From Sutterella wadsworthensis (lineage in GTDB: Bacteria > Pseudomonadota > Gammaproteobacteria > Burkholderiales > Burkholderiaceae_F): a DNA stretch of 64,000 nucleotides. Numbering within the stretch: the stretch's first letter is position 1; every line of letters begins with the position of its first letter. The position numbers and the translations under genes were made by a program. The notes beneath the pieces are model-generated. The model did no database searches. It was not told the origin of the DNA and saw nothing but the letters and a program-made list of their open reading frames with translations. The stretch is taken from NCBI RefSeq assembly GCF_003315195.1, contig NZ_QNRV01000006.1, positions 1 through 64,000 on the forward strand. The letters are read 5' to 3'. This document shows, in pieces, positions 1 through 9,603 of this stretch.

Positions 1-1
1 T

Positions 2-841
2 CGATTGATGGGCCTGTCCCGCAGCACTTTTTACGCTTCACAGAAGACGACGCCGGCGCAAATCAAAACCGATGAGTTGGCCGAGAAGATTTCTGAGGTT
101 CAAAGCTCCTGCTTCTTCACAATTGGCCGACGCCGCATGGGTGCCGTCCTGCATAAGCGTTACGGCATAGAGGTTTGCGAGACTACGCTGCAGCGAGTCA
201 TGAGCCGCCGCGGCTTGACTGCACGCATCCGCCAGGTGCGCAAGGCGAAGCCTTGCGCCGGCAAGGCAACCCGGCAGCAGCTGCCGGATAATCTGCTCAA
301 CCGTGAGTTCCAAGCTGATCGGCCGATGCACCGCCTCGTTACTGATGTCACCTATGTGCCGTACTTCGAAAACGACGAATGGCACTGGGGTTATCTGTCG
401 CTCGTACAGGACCTTTTTAATCGCGCCATTGTCGCTTGGGTCTACTCCAAAAAGCAGGATGTTCGGCTGGGACTGGCGACACTCCAGTTTTTATCAGGCC
501 GAGGCTTGGCTCCGGGAGCGATGCTCCACAGTGACCGCGGCAGTATCTACACTGCTCAGGCATTCAGGGATGCGGCCGACGGCATGGGCCTGACGCAAAG
601 TTTCTCGCGAACGGCTAACTGCCACGACAATGCCACGATGGAGTGCTTCAACGGCACGCTCAAGGTAGAGGCGCTCTATAACCCAGTGCTGACGCAGGAT
701 AGGCCAAGTTTCAAAGCGCAGAACGACCTTATTGGCCGTTACGTTGAGTTCTACAACAACGAGCGCCCGTGCTCAGTAATTGATAACCAAACGCCTGCGG
801 CGTATCGCATGCAGTTCTACGGCCCTTTCCTGAGGACTTGA
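2..841 (+). CDS. IS3-family transposase OrfB, 5' end outside window
   Basis: Integrase-core transposase that carries out strand transfer for an IS3-type insertion sequence. The reading frame is open to the window edge; the first visible start-like codon is a TTG at 5, but OrfB proteins normally have residues before the LSRSTFY motif, so the 5' part is probably cut off. The three catalytic acidic residues are visible: D in LVTDVTYVPY (about residue 115), D in LHSDRGSIYT (about 175) and E in ATMECFNGTLKVE (about 214), followed by the usual YNNERP motif near the C terminus. OrfA and the left end are not in the window. It appears intact where visible, so the element could be active if its other end is complete. 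Confidence 0.9.
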   Translation, partial: RLMGLSRSTFYASQKTTPAQIKTDELAEKISEVQSSCFFTIGRRRMGAVLHKRYGIEVCETTLQRVMSRRGLTARIRQVRKAKPCAGKATRQQLPDNLLNREFQADRPMHRLVTDVTYVPYFENDEWHWGYLSLVQDLFNRAIVAWVYSKKQDVRLGLATLQFLSGRGLAPGAMLHSDRGSIYTAQAFRDAADGMGLTQSFSRTANCHDNATMECFNGTLKVEALYNPVLTQDRPSFKAQNDLIGRYVEFYNNERPCSVIDNQTPAAYRMQFYGPFLRT

Positions 842-1099
842 CGCGAACATCAGGCAGTGACAAGTAACGACTGAGCACGTTGAAGCGTTGCACATTGAAG
901 TGGTATGGATTTTTTGGACACATACAGAGTCCAAACCATGCAATGCGGTCACGTTTTACACAAGATGTTGTTTACAAAAATAGACCGCAAACTTAGATGC
1001 ATTTAATTCTCATTTGCATATAATTTTCCAGCGAAGGTCGCATTTCTAAACCTACGCAGAAATACGATCATGACCTCAGGCATCCCTCTCCATCAAATC

Positions 1100-1114
1100 G
1101 CACCAAAACGGTGC
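1100..1114. promoter_or_regulatory. NtrC-site-like palindrome (distal)
   Basis: The 15-bp sequence GCACCAAAACGGTGC has the half-site arrangement GCAC-N7-GTGC of NtrC operators. A second such palindrome lies at 1700-1714. Assignment to NtrC is inference from motif shape only. Confidence 0.25.
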
Positions 1115-1510
1115 GTTGCAAAATATAACATTTTGATTCATATCAACTAACATTCATTCCTTGACACTGCCTGTACATCCGCACATTGTCATGCCTTCGC
1201 TTGTAGACAAGTTGTCCAATCAAAGATATTCAGAAAACTGCCCTTCACATCCGGCCACATTCGGCTTTATTGCGCTCTTTCAGCCTCCGCTGACAACAGC
1301 GGCTGCCTAGTGCAAAAGAAGAACTTCATCAAGATATGAAACTCATATCTCCTCATCCATGTCCTGCATGACCTCGATGAAGGCGTGCTCTCAGGGCGCT
1401 ATGCTGTGCAGTACCTAGAAAATCGAACAGCTGTCGGGCGTTGTTCAGAATAATCACCAGCCAGGCCAATAGTGTGAATGCTGACCCACGCATAAGAAGA
1501 CCGATACGAA

Positions 1511-1555
1511 AAAGGCTGACGACGTCCCTTTCCGTCGTCAGCCTTTCTCAATTTT
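1511..1555. terminator. Orphan rho-independent terminator-like hairpin
   Basis: A perfect 13-bp inverted repeat (1511-1523 with 1534-1546, arm AAAGGCTGACGAC) encloses a 10-nt loop whose outer bases can also pair. It has A residues before it and CTCAATTTT after it, so it could stop transcription from either side. No intact gene ends at it. Confidence 0.6.
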
Positions 1556-1699
1556 GCAGCCAATCAGATGATGCAGGACCAACCACATCATTTGTAAGCG
1601 TTTGAGGAGCAACGCATGTGCATTTGTTTTATTCGCTGCGGAATTAAAGTTACCCTTTTCACAATTCACATGCAAACCCCTAAGGCATATTTTATCTAC

Positions 1700-1774
1700 G
1701 CACCATTGTGGTGCAATTTAGGTGTTATTCATTAATTAATCACCGCAAACACTTTGGTATGCCACCTTCTTTGC
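1700..1774 (+). promoter_or_regulatory. NtrC-site-like palindrome with weak -24/-12-like element
   Basis: GCACCATTGTGGTGC at 1700-1714 is a perfect 6-3-6 palindrome of NtrC-site shape. Some 45 bp downstream, TGCCAC (1760-1765), a 5-nt spacer and TTGC (1771-1774) resemble a sigma-54 promoter with correct spacing, but the normally invariant GG of the -24 element is GC. This would drive the acyl-CoA synthetase starting at 2004. The evidence is suggestive only. Confidence 0.22.
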
Positions 1775-2003
1775 TCATGATAAGAAAGCGCTATTAAGTA
1801 AATATACGTATACCACCTCTTATTCGTTCAATTATCTCGTCCATCATCCATTCAGCCGATGAACAAGCTCCCATCCGCGACTCTTTGACGACTCTTTATT
1901 TGAATTTACGGCTCGACCGATACAATGAGGACACTATTGGCTTTCTGCGCTTTCAATGCGTCGGAAGCGGCCCTCATGCTGGTTTACTTATTTCGCAACG
2001 ACC

Positions 2004-3863
2004 ATGGAAAAACTCTCTCCGAAGGAAGCAGGCCTCGAACGCATACGCGACCTCGACGTACTCTCGACCATTCCCGAAATGCTTGCGCTACAGGTAGAAA
2101 AGCGTCCTGATGCAGTCGGTTGGAAATCTTGGGATCCGGTGAAGAAATCGTGGCGCGACTGGACGTTTCGGCAGGGCTACGATGAAGTTCAGCGTTGGCG
2201 TCACGCCTTTGCTGGTCTTGGCCTCACTCGAGGCACTCGCGTTGCAATGCTGCTGCCGAACTGCATCGAAGCCGTTCTCTTCGATCAGGCAGCCCTGGCC
2301 AACGCCCTGACGCCGGTGCCGCTTCATGCTATCGATACGCCAAAATCGTCGGCCTACATTCTCAACGACTCAGGCGCAGAAGTTTTGGTCACCAACAAGA
2401 AGCTCAAGTGGCGTTTGGTGCGTGAAGCTGCCGAGCTCCCCAACCTGAAACTTGTTGTCATCACAGACGATGATTTCGCTGATGACCCCGATGCCGACAT
2501 TCCGATGCTGAGCTTAGAAACGTGGCTTGCCAAAACGCCGGATGCGCCGCTCCCGCCGGGGCCGCGCTCGACAGATCTTGCCGCACTCGTTTATACCTCC
2601 GGCACGACGGGTAATCCCAAAGGCGTGATGCTTACTCACCGCAACGTGCTCTCCAATCTCCGGGGTGTGCTTCAGAGTCTGCAGCCCTATGCCGATGAAA
2701 CGCTTTTGTCGTTTCTCCCGCTTTCACACACATTCGAGCGCACAGCTTCATACTATCTCGCAGTGGGTACCGGCCTGACGCTGGCCTTCAACCGCTCCAT
2801 CGCAACTTTGGCGGACGATCTGAAATCCATTCGTCCAACCATCTTGATGTCGGTACCACGCGTATACGACATGATCTATGGCAAGCTTCGTGATGGCCTC
2901 GCCAAGAAGCCCGCTTACGTCCGCTACCTTTTTAACTGGGCAGTCGAAGTCGGTTGGCGTCGCTTCTGCCGAGAAAATGGTCTGCCCATAGAACCTTCCG
3001 GCCGCGCTTGGCTTGATCCGCTTGTTGCGGGATTTCTTGACAAAAAGATCGGCAAGCAGCTTCGTTCTGTTTTCGGCGACCGCATTCACCTCTACATCTC
3101 TGGCGGCGCAGCTCTCAACCCTGCCGTTGCAAAGGTATTCCTCGGGCTCGGCGTTCCTATCTTCCAAGGCTACGGCATGACGGAAACCAGCCCCATCATT
3201 GCTGTCAATAAAGTCGGACAAAATCACCCTTCAACCGTTGGTCCCAAACTTGACAACATTGAAGTAAAGCTTGGGGATGGAGGCGAGCTTTTGGTGCGGG
3301 GTCCCTCTGTTATGCAAGGTTATTGGCACCGAGAAGAAGCTACACGAGCCATTCTGTCCGATGATGGCTGGCTCTCCACAGGCGATGTTGCCGAGATATA
3401 CCAAGACGGCTGCATTCGTATTACCGGCCGCATTAAAGAAATCATTGTGACGAGCACGGGCGAAAAAGTACCCCCCGCCGATCTGGAAGCCGCTGTCGAA
3501 ACCGATCCGCTATTTGCTCAAACACTTGCGGTAGGTGATGACCGCATCTGCATTGCACTGGTTGCCGTCGTTAATCCCGACGAGTGGCAGCGTCTCTGCG
3601 CGGAACTGAAGCTTGATCCAGAGGACCCGAAGTCGCTTGATTCGCGAGAAGCCCAGCAGGCAGCCCTCAAGCGTATTAAAAAGGCTGCAGCTGACTTCCC
3701 GAATTACGGTGTTCCACGTCTCGTCAAACTTGTCCGCGAACCTTGGACAATTGAAAACGGCATGCTGACGCCGACCTTGAAACTCAAGCGAAGCATCATC
3801 ACCCGCCGGTATGCCTCTGACATTGACGCACTTTACGAAGGTATTGCGCCTAAAAAGAAATAA
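2004..3863 (+). CDS. Long-chain fatty-acid--CoA ligase (AMP-forming), first of two paralogs
   Basis: A 619-residue member of the adenylate-forming superfamily that activates a carboxylic acid, probably a long-chain fatty acid, through an acyl-AMP to acyl-CoA in the cytoplasm. The phosphate-binding motif YTSGTTGNPKGVMLTH lies near residue 198, FLPLSHTFER follows, YGMTETSP marks the adenine-binding motif, and the hinge region reads GDVAEIYQDGCIRITGRIKE. The motif order and length fit FadD15-type long-chain synthetases. The start is placed at ATG 2004; an upstream in-frame start at 1956 would add a tail the family lacks. No good ribosome binding site is visible. A closely related gene follows at 4074, with a hairpin between them. 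The chain length of the substrate cannot be read from the sequence. Confidence 0.88.
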   Translation: MEKLSPKEAGLERIRDLDVLSTIPEMLALQVEKRPDAVGWKSWDPVKKSWRDWTFRQGYDEVQRWRHAFAGLGLTRGTRVAMLLPNCIEAVLFDQAALANALTPVPLHAIDTPKSSAYILNDSGAEVLVTNKKLKWRLVREAAELPNLKLVVITDDDFADDPDADIPMLSLETWLAKTPDAPLPPGPRSTDLAALVYTSGTTGNPKGVMLTHRNVLSNLRGVLQSLQPYADETLLSFLPLSHTFERTASYYLAVGTGLTLAFNRSIATLADDLKSIRPTILMSVPRVYDMIYGKLRDGLAKKPAYVRYLFNWAVEVGWRRFCRENGLPIEPSGRAWLDPLVAGFLDKKIGKQLRSVFGDRIHLYISGGAALNPAVAKVFLGLGVPIFQGYGMTETSPIIAVNKVGQNHPSTVGPKLDNIEVKLGDGGELLVRGPSVMQGYWHREEATRAILSDDGWLSTGDVAEIYQDGCIRITGRIKEIIVTSTGEKVPPADLEAAVETDPLFAQTLAVGDDRICIALVAVVNPDEWQRLCAELKLDPEDPKSLDSREAQQAALKRIKKAAADFPNYGVPRLVKLVREPWTIENGMLTPTLKLKRSIITRRYASDIDALYEGIAPKKK

Positions 3864-3870
3864 GTCTGCA

Positions 3871-3910
3871 GCTGCGTTCTTTTTCAGCGGAAGAAGAACG
3901 CAGCCAATTT
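3871..3910 (+). terminator. Hairpin terminator after first acyl-CoA synthetase
   Basis: An 11-bp inverted repeat (3871-3881 with 3894-3904) can be extended by GU/AU pairs to a 6-nt loop and is followed by CAATTT. It sits 8 nt after the stop codon, so the two paralogous ligases are probably not simply co-transcribed. Confidence 0.55.
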
Positions 3911-4073
3911 AGCATCGTCAGCAACGCTCATCGGGTTTTCACTTAAATCATCTTTCTATTTTTGAGCGCTTTGCAACGCATACTGCTCCGCACAAAATTC
4001 GCCGCCAACTTTCAGGGGACCCAACCTCCAGCCCGCGTCTGCGCGCTTTAGGCGTTCCTCATTTTTTCATCAA

Positions 4074-5915
4074 ATGACGCGCTCCACCCTCGCTCGACTT
4101 TTTGACTGTGTCACGATTCCCGCACTTCGTCGACGAACCGTATCCCTGTGGCCGGATCGAGAGGCCTTCCGACAGTTCGACTATGCCGACAATCGTTGGA
4201 TTTCACTCACCTGGAAAGCTTTTGAAGCACAAGTGCTGCGTTGGCGGCATGCGTTTTATGCGTCGGGACTGAAGCCGGGCGACCGTGCTGCGATGCTGCT
4301 CACCAATTCCATTGAGGCTGTCATCTTCGATCAGGCAGCTTTGGCGGCAGGACTCATACCTGTCCCCCTCCATGCTGTTGACACACCGGGATCATCCGCC
4401 TACATCCTTCATGACTCCGGCGCAAGAATTCTTGTGACCTCCTCGCGTGCAAGATGGAACGCACTGCATGCGGCAGCAGGCGAAACACTGCCGATGCTCG
4501 AACAGGTGGTGCTTTTGAATGAACTCGACGACGAGGTAATCGACGGCGTTCGCATCTCCGGCGTGGAGACGTGGCTCGCGCGCGGCAACGGTACGCCGAG
4601 CGAAGCACTTCCGCCGGAACCCAGCCCTGACGATCTTGCCGGGCTCATTTACACCTCCGGCACCACCGGCCGTCCCAAGGGCGTAATGCTGACTCATGCA
4701 AATCTTGTCGCCAATGTGGCCCAGATTTCCGATGCAGTCGACATCACAGAATCCGACATCTATCTCTCATTTCTGCCGTTTTCCCACACTTTTGAGCGTA
4801 CCGTCGCTCATTACGCAGCCCTTGCTCACGGTGCCTCGATGGCATTTGCCCGATCGGTTCAGCACATTGAGAACGACTTGGCTGATGTTCAGCCCACCAT
4901 CATGTGTACGGTTCCGCGCGTGCTCGAACGTCTTTATCAAAAGCAGCAGCTTGAACTCGCGAAGGGTTCTGAAGTCGAGCAGCACCGCTCTCAGTGGGCT
5001 GCCGAGGCTGGATGGAGGCGATTCTGCCGTGACAACGGTCTGCCCGTTGAACCTTCCGCCCGAGAAGCGCTCGACGAAACCGTGCTTCCGGTCCTAGACG
5101 AAGATGTCGGCCGCAAAGTACGCGGACTTTTTGGCGGACGCATGAAAGCGATTCTCTGCGGCGGAGCAAGTCTGAATCAGTCAGTAGCTCGCTATTTCTG
5201 CGCGATGGGGGTGCCGCTCCGTCAGGTTTATGGACTGACGGAAACAAGTCCCATCGTCTCCTTGACGCGTGCCGAAATGAACCATCCCGCTTGTGTAGGG
5301 CAACCTGTTGCCCAAACGCAAGTTCGCCTCGGTGACCGCGACGAACTGCAAGTGAAAGGCCCGCAGGTCATGCAGGGATACTGGAACAAACCAGCTGAAA
5401 CCAAGCACGCCTTTACGGAAGACGGATGGTTTCATACGGGTGACCAGGCAGATTTGTCTGACGGCGGCCGCGTGCGTATCAAAGGACGCATCAAGGAAAT
5501 CATCGTCACGAGCACTGGCGAAAAGATTGCCCCCGTAGATCTCGAATTCGCCATTCAGGAAGACCCACTCTTCGAACAGGTATTCGTCTGCGGCGAAAAT
5601 CGCCCCTTCATTAGTGCTGTACTGGTTCTTCAGCCAGACCTATGGAAAGCACTCTGTGCCGAAATGGAACTCTCTGCAGACGATCCGCAGACGCTGCACG
5701 ATCGAAGCATGTTGCGCTATTTGGTCAAACGTGTGCGTGCCGCCGCCAAAGACTTTCCTTCTTACGGCATTCCGCGATCCATTGCCGTTGTGGACGAGCC
5801 ATTTACCGTTGAAAACGGCCTTCTCACACCAACAATGAAACTTCGTCGAGAAAAGATACTGTCTCGATGGAAAGATTTGATTGATGGGCTTTATTCCGGC
5901 CATCCCGCGGCTTGA
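4074..5915 (+). CDS. Long-chain fatty-acid--CoA ligase (AMP-forming), second paralog
   Basis: A 613-residue adenylate-forming ligase closely similar along its whole length to the gene at 2004. Shared stretches include RWRHAF, PLHAVDTP, IYTSGTTGRPKGVMLTH (about residue 191), FLPFSHTFER, CRDNGLPVEPS, YGLTETSPIVS and GRIKEIIVTSTGEKIAP with the hinge and C-terminal domain. It arose by tandem duplication, and the sequence has since diverged mostly in the N-terminal 150 residues and in surface segments, which suggests a different acyl substrate. The ATG at 4074 has no strong ribosome binding site. It ends 323 bp before guaB, with a hairpin in between. Which acids it uses cannot be decided here. Confidence 0.88.
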   Translation: MTRSTLARLFDCVTIPALRRRTVSLWPDREAFRQFDYADNRWISLTWKAFEAQVLRWRHAFYASGLKPGDRAAMLLTNSIEAVIFDQAALAAGLIPVPLHAVDTPGSSAYILHDSGARILVTSSRARWNALHAAAGETLPMLEQVVLLNELDDEVIDGVRISGVETWLARGNGTPSEALPPEPSPDDLAGLIYTSGTTGRPKGVMLTHANLVANVAQISDAVDITESDIYLSFLPFSHTFERTVAHYAALAHGASMAFARSVQHIENDLADVQPTIMCTVPRVLERLYQKQQLELAKGSEVEQHRSQWAAEAGWRRFCRDNGLPVEPSAREALDETVLPVLDEDVGRKVRGLFGGRMKAILCGGASLNQSVARYFCAMGVPLRQVYGLTETSPIVSLTRAEMNHPACVGQPVAQTQVRLGDRDELQVKGPQVMQGYWNKPAETKHAFTEDGWFHTGDQADLSDGGRVRIKGRIKEIIVTSTGEKIAPVDLEFAIQEDPLFEQVFVCGENRPFISAVLVLQPDLWKALCAEMELSADDPQTLHDRSMLRYLVKRVRAAAKDFPSYGIPRSIAVVDEPFTVENGLLTPTMKLRREKILSRWKDLIDGLYSGHPAA

Positions 5916-5928
5916 TTGTCATTAAGGG

Positions 5929-5955
5929 CGGGCTCTCAGTCCCAAAGAGAGCCCG
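5929..5955 (+). terminator. Hairpin behind second acyl-CoA ligase
   Basis: A perfect 9-bp inverted repeat (5929-5937 with 5947-5955, arm CGGGCTCTC) follows the stop at 5915. No T-run follows it, so termination may be weak or Rho-assisted. Confidence 0.45.
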
Positions 5956-6112
5956 TCGCGTATTTGTGGGGTAGGGCAAACTCAAACTTTTTCCCTACAT
6001 CTGCACACAGTTGTCTTCAAAACGTTTAGACTGCCGCCGCAATCAATCTCGGAAATTCCCCAAACGCCCTTCGCGGATCTCATCCCCGCTTTAAGTGTTT
6101 CGCGGACCTTCC

Positions 6113-6135
6113 GCTCGAAGTTTCAAGCTTCGAGC
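6113..6135 (+). other. Hairpin in guaB 5' leader
   Basis: GCTCGAAG (6113-6120) pairs with CTTCGAGC (6128-6135) around a 7-nt loop, about 100 nt before the guaB start. I recognise no known riboswitch here; it may only be leader structure. Confidence 0.3.
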
Positions 6136-6238
6136 CGATCGAACATCATTTACGTGCCGTACCCCGATCTCTTCGCCTGACGACCTGCAGGCCTTTGAGA
6201 ATCAAGCGGTGTATTTTTTTTTGCACTCAGAGGTTGTT

Positions 6239-7708
6239 ATGCGACTCCTTCAGACGGCTCTTACGTTTGACGACGTACTGCTCGTTCCCGCCTATTCGGA
6301 AATTCTCCCCCGCGATACGCAGCTGCAGACTCAGCTCACGCGCGGTCTTTCGCTCAACATCCCGATGGTTTCAGCCGCCATGGATACGGTCACTGAAGCC
6401 AAGCTCGCGATTGCGCTCGCTCAGGAAGGCGGCGTCGGCTTTATTCACAAGAATATGACTGCCGATCAGCAGGCTGCTGAAGTCGCTAAGGTGAAGCGCC
6501 ATGAATCCGGCGTTGTTTCCGAACCGATTACCATTGGGCCGGAAATGCTCGTGGGCGACGTGATTGCTCTCGCGCGCGAACACCGCATCTCGGGTCTGCC
6601 CGTGGTTGCTGAAGACGGTACGGTGCTCGGCATGGTCACAAACCGTGACCTTCGTTTTGAAACCCGCATGAGCGTTCCGGTTCGTGAAGTCATGACGCCG
6701 CGTGAACGCCTCGTCACTGTGCATGAAGGCGCTTCGCTTGAAGAAGCCAAGAACCTGATGCACCGTCATCGTCTCGAACGTGTTCTCGTTGTTACGAAGG
6801 ACTTCCGTCTTGCCGGTCTCATGACCGTTAAGGACATTACCAAGGCGACCGATCATCCGTTCGCCGCCAAGGATGCTCAGGGCAAGCTCCTCGCCGGCGC
6901 TGCTGTTTCTGTTGGTCAAGGTACCGAAGAGCGCGTTGAAAAGCTCGTTGACGCAGGCGTTGACGTTATCGTCGTCGACACCGCTCACGGTCACTCCAAG
7001 GGTGTTCTTGACCGCGTGAAGTGGGTCAAGCAGCATTACCCGAACCTTCAGGTTATCGGCGGCAATATCGCTACCGGCGAAGCTGCCCTCGCGCTTGTCG
7101 AACACGGCGCTGACGGCGTCAAGGTCGGTATCGGCCCGGGCTCCATCTGCACTACTCGCATCGTTGCCGGTGTCGGCGTGCCCCAGATTTCCGCCATCAG
7201 CAATGTCGCAGAAGCTCTTCAGGGCACCGGTGTTCCCTGCATCGCCGACGGCGGCATCCGCTTCTCGGGCGATATTTCCAAGGCCATCGCGGCCGGCGCT
7301 AATTCTGTCATGATGGGCGGCATGTTCGCCGGCACGGAAGAAGCTCCGGGCGAAGTGATCCTTTATCAGGGCCGCAACTATAAGTCCTACCGCGGCATGG
7401 GTTCGCTCGGCGCGATGGGCAAGGGTTCTGCCGACCGCTACTTCCAGGACAACAACCAGGGCAATATCGATAAGTTCGTCCCGGAAGGCATTGAAGGCAT
7501 GGTGCCCTTTAAGGGTTCCATCTCCGCGATCATCTATCAAATGATCGGCGGTCTGCGTTCCTCCATGGGCTACTGCGGCTGCCGCACGATTGATGAAATG
7601 CGCACCCGCGCACGCTTCGTGCAGATCACGGCGGCTGGCATGCGTGAATCTCACGTCCATGACGTGAAGATCACGAAGGAAGCCCCGAACTATCGTCAGG
7701 CCAACTAA
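6239..7708 (+). CDS. guaB: IMP dehydrogenase
   Basis: Converts IMP to XMP with NAD, the first committed step to guanine nucleotides; cytosolic tetramer. The 489-residue length matches the family. Two CBS domains occupy about residues 90-205 ([18 protein letters not shown] and [11 protein letters not shown]), and the catalytic loop has [15 protein letters not shown] with the nucleophilic Cys at 304. The flap and C-terminal segment follow ([10 protein letters not shown]). I chose ATG 6239 because it gives the canonical [16 protein letters not shown] terminus and has AGAGG 7 nt upstream; the longer frame from 6095 has no homologous sequence. It is followed by a strong terminator and then guaA, so the two guanine genes are neighbours but not one simple transcript. 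Confidence 0.97.
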   Translation: MRLLQTALTFDDVLLVPAYSEILPRDTQLQTQLTRGLSLNIPMVSAAMDTVTEAKLAIALAQEGGVGFIHKNMTADQQAAEVAKVKRHESGVVSEPITIGPEMLVGDVIALAREHRISGLPVVAEDGTVLGMVTNRDLRFETRMSVPVREVMTPRERLVTVHEGASLEEAKNLMHRHRLERVLVVTKDFRLAGLMTVKDITKATDHPFAAKDAQGKLLAGAAVSVGQGTEERVEKLVDAGVDVIVVDTAHGHSKGVLDRVKWVKQHYPNLQVIGGNIATGEAALALVEHGADGVKVGIGPGSICTTRIVAGVGVPQISAISNVAEALQGTGVPCIADGGIRFSGDISKAIAAGANSVMMGGMFAGTEEAPGEVILYQGRNYKSYRGMGSLGAMGKGSADRYFQDNNQGNIDKFVPEGIEGMVPFKGSISAIIYQMIGGLRSSMGYCGCRTIDEMRTRARFVQITAAGMRESHVHDVKITKEAPNYRQAN

Positions 7709-7736
7709 TCGATAGGCAGCCGACTTTATGTCGGAG

Positions 7737-7791
7737 AAGGCGCCCGAAGCCCGCAGGCAGCAAGCTCAAGCGGTGCGGGCGCCTTTCTTAT
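7737..7791 (+). terminator. Terminator after guaB
   Basis: Outer arms AAGGCGCCCG (7737-7746) and CGGGCGCCTT (7776-7785) form a perfect 10-bp stem over a long loop that can fold further. TCTTATTTCT follows. Confidence 0.7.
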
Positions 7792-7911
7792 TTCTGTTAC
7801 AGTAACGCCCGCGCAACGCTTGAAAGTTTTCGGCCATGTTGATTCTCTGAAAACACTTCAATCGCAAAGCTGCGCACCTCAGTCTCCTCCACAAAAGAAG
7901 CATTCCAACCC

Positions 7912-9477
7912 ATGTCTCACGACCGCATCCTGATTCTGGACTTCGGCAGCCAGGTGACCCAGTTGATCGCCCGACGCGTGCGCGAAGCCCACGTCTACTG
8001 CGAAGTTCATCCGAACGACGTCTCTGCTGATTTCATTCGTGAATTCGCCCCTAAAGGCATCATTCTCTCGGGCTCCCATATGAGCGCCTATGAGGAAAGC
8101 AACGACCAAGCGAGCCAAGCCGTTTTTGAAGCGGGCGTTCCCGTCCTCGGGATCTGCTACGGCATGCAGACCATGGCGCAGCAGCTCGGCGGCAAGGTCG
8201 AAAGCGGTACCAAGCGTGAATTCGGCTATGCCGAAGTCCGCGCCCGCAATCATTCCAAGCTTCTTGAGGGCATCGAAGACTTCCAGACCGAAGCTGGCGA
8301 AGGCATGCTGAAGGTTTGGATGTCCCACGGCGACAAAGTTTCCGAGCTTCCTCCGGGATTCAAAGTGATGGCCTCTACGCCGTCGTGCCCTATTGCCGGT
8401 ATGTTTGATGAAGCCCGGGGCTTCTATGCCGTGCAGTTCCACCCGGAAGTCACGCACACCGTTAAAGGCCGTGAAATTCTCCAGCGCTTCGTCCTTGACA
8501 TCTGCAAATGCAAGCCTGACTGGATCATGGGTGACTACGCCAAGGAAGCCGTTGAGAAAATTCGCGCCGAAGTGGGCGATGAGGAAGTGATTCTTGGCCT
8601 TTCAGGCGGCGTCGACAGTTCCGTCACCGCAGCGCTCATCCACCGTGCAATCGGTCAACGTTTGACCTGCGTTTTCGTCGACAATGGTCTGCTGCGCAAG
8701 AATGAGCGCGAACAGGTTCGTGAGACTTTTGAAAAGAACATGGGCCTGAAGCTCATTGTGGTGGACGCCATTGATCGCTTCATGAACGCTTTGGCAGGTG
8801 TTTCCGATCCCGAGCAGAAGCGTAAGATCATCGGCCTTGAATTCGTCAACGTCTTCCAAGAAGAAGCTGCCAAAATCAAAAACGCCAAATGGCTTGCTCA
8901 GGGCACGATCTACCCTGACGTGATTGAGTCTGCCGGTGCAAAAACCAAAAAAGCCAAGGTTATTAAGAGCCACCACAATGTAGGCGGCCTGCCCGACACG
9001 CTTCATCTGAAGCTTCTTGAGCCGCTGCGCAGCCTCTTTAAGGACGAAGTCCGTGAACTCGGTATTGCCCTCGGTCTTCCCGCTGAGATGGTCTACCGCC
9101 ATCCGTTCCCGGGTCCGGGTCTGGGGGTTCGCATTCTGGGTGAAGTGAAACGCGAATATGCAGATCTTCTGCGTGAAGCCGATGCCATTTTCATTGAAGA
9201 ACTGCGTAAGGCCGATCTCTATGACAAGGTGAGTCAGGCCTTCGTTGTGTTCCTTCCTGTAAAGAGCGTAGGTGTCATGGGTGACGGCCGTACCTATGAA
9301 TGGGTTGTGAGCCTGCGTTCTGTCGAAACCTCCGATTTCATGACTGCCAAGTGGAGCGAGCTCCCTTACGACCTTCTCGGTCGCGTGTCCAACCGGATCA
9401 TTAATGAAGTCCGCGGCATCAACCGGGTGGTTTATGACGTCTCCGGCAAGCCGCCTGCCACTATTGAGTGGGAGTGA
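7912..9477 (+). CDS. guaA: GMP synthase (glutamine-hydrolysing)
   Basis: Aminates XMP to GMP using glutamine and ATP. The 521-residue protein has an N-terminal class-I glutamine amidotransferase domain with the catalytic Cys82 in GICYGMQ and His in [11 protein letters not shown]. An ATP pyrophosphatase domain follows, with the P-loop GLSGGVDSS near residue 224, and then the dimerisation domain with [15 protein letters not shown] and the conserved C-terminal PPATIEWE. It sits 203 bp after guaB, completing the IMP-to-GMP branch. Its 3' end is a known integration site for mobile elements carrying DUF4102-type integrases, and the sequence directly downstream is such a decayed element. Confidence 0.97.
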   Translation: MSHDRILILDFGSQVTQLIARRVREAHVYCEVHPNDVSADFIREFAPKGIILSGSHMSAYEESNDQASQAVFEAGVPVLGICYGMQTMAQQLGGKVESGTKREFGYAEVRARNHSKLLEGIEDFQTEAGEGMLKVWMSHGDKVSELPPGFKVMASTPSCPIAGMFDEARGFYAVQFHPEVTHTVKGREILQRFVLDICKCKPDWIMGDYAKEAVEKIRAEVGDEEVILGLSGGVDSSVTAALIHRAIGQRLTCVFVDNGLLRKNEREQVRETFEKNMGLKLIVVDAIDRFMNALAGVSDPEQKRKIIGLEFVNVFQEEAAKIKNAKWLAQGTIYPDVIESAGAKTKKAKVIKSHHNVGGLPDTLHLKLLEPLRSLFKDEVRELGIALGLPAEMVYRHPFPGPGLGVRILGEVKREYADLLREADAIFIEELRKADLYDKVSQAFVVFLPVKSVGVMGDGRTYEWVVSLRSVETSDFMTAKWSELPYDLLGRVSNRIINEVRGINRVVYDVSGKPPATIEWE

Positions 9478-9517
9478 CCCGGGAAGAGGATCCTGCCTGA
9501 ACTAAGCTGAACCATCG

Positions 9518-9556
9518 CCCCCGTAACTCTTTGAGTTTCGGGGGTTTTATTTTATT
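9518..9556 (+). terminator. Terminator after guaA
   Basis: CCCCCG (9518-9523) pairs with CGGGGG (9539-9544). The inner AACTC/GAGTT arms extend the stem apart from one T-T mismatch, and TTTTATTTTATTT follows: a textbook intrinsic terminator. Its degenerate counterpart is visible in the second repeat copy near 12930-12955. Confidence 0.85.
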
Positions 9557-9603
9557 TACAATGATTTGAGCGGAACCGAGTGGAACTGACAAGAACTGTT
9601 TTC

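Larger units (their letters stand above)
842..2003. other. Long gene-free region between IS3 transposase and acyl-CoA synthetase
   Basis: About 1.16 kb with no convincing gene. A candidate right end of the IS lies near 905-925, where a run of six T is followed by GGACA. Otherwise I see small inverted repeats (1099-1115, 1332-1350, 1700-1714) and a strong hairpin at 1510-1547. A short open stretch around 1370-1455 ends in TAA but resembles nothing I recognise. AT content rises sharply from about 1620 towards the next gene. The lone terminator-like hairpin suggests that a gene once lay upstream of it and has eroded or been displaced by the IS. Confidence 0.6.

Noticed and set aside
5916-6238. 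Riboswitch in the guaB leader
   Set aside because: The hairpins present do not form the three-way junction of purine riboswitches, and guaB riboswitches of this type are not known in betaproteobacteria.
6371-7660. 429-codon open frame on the minus strand inside guaB
   Set aside because: It is the exact antisense of a highly conserved enzyme, has no domain of its own, and the codon periodicity follows guaB.
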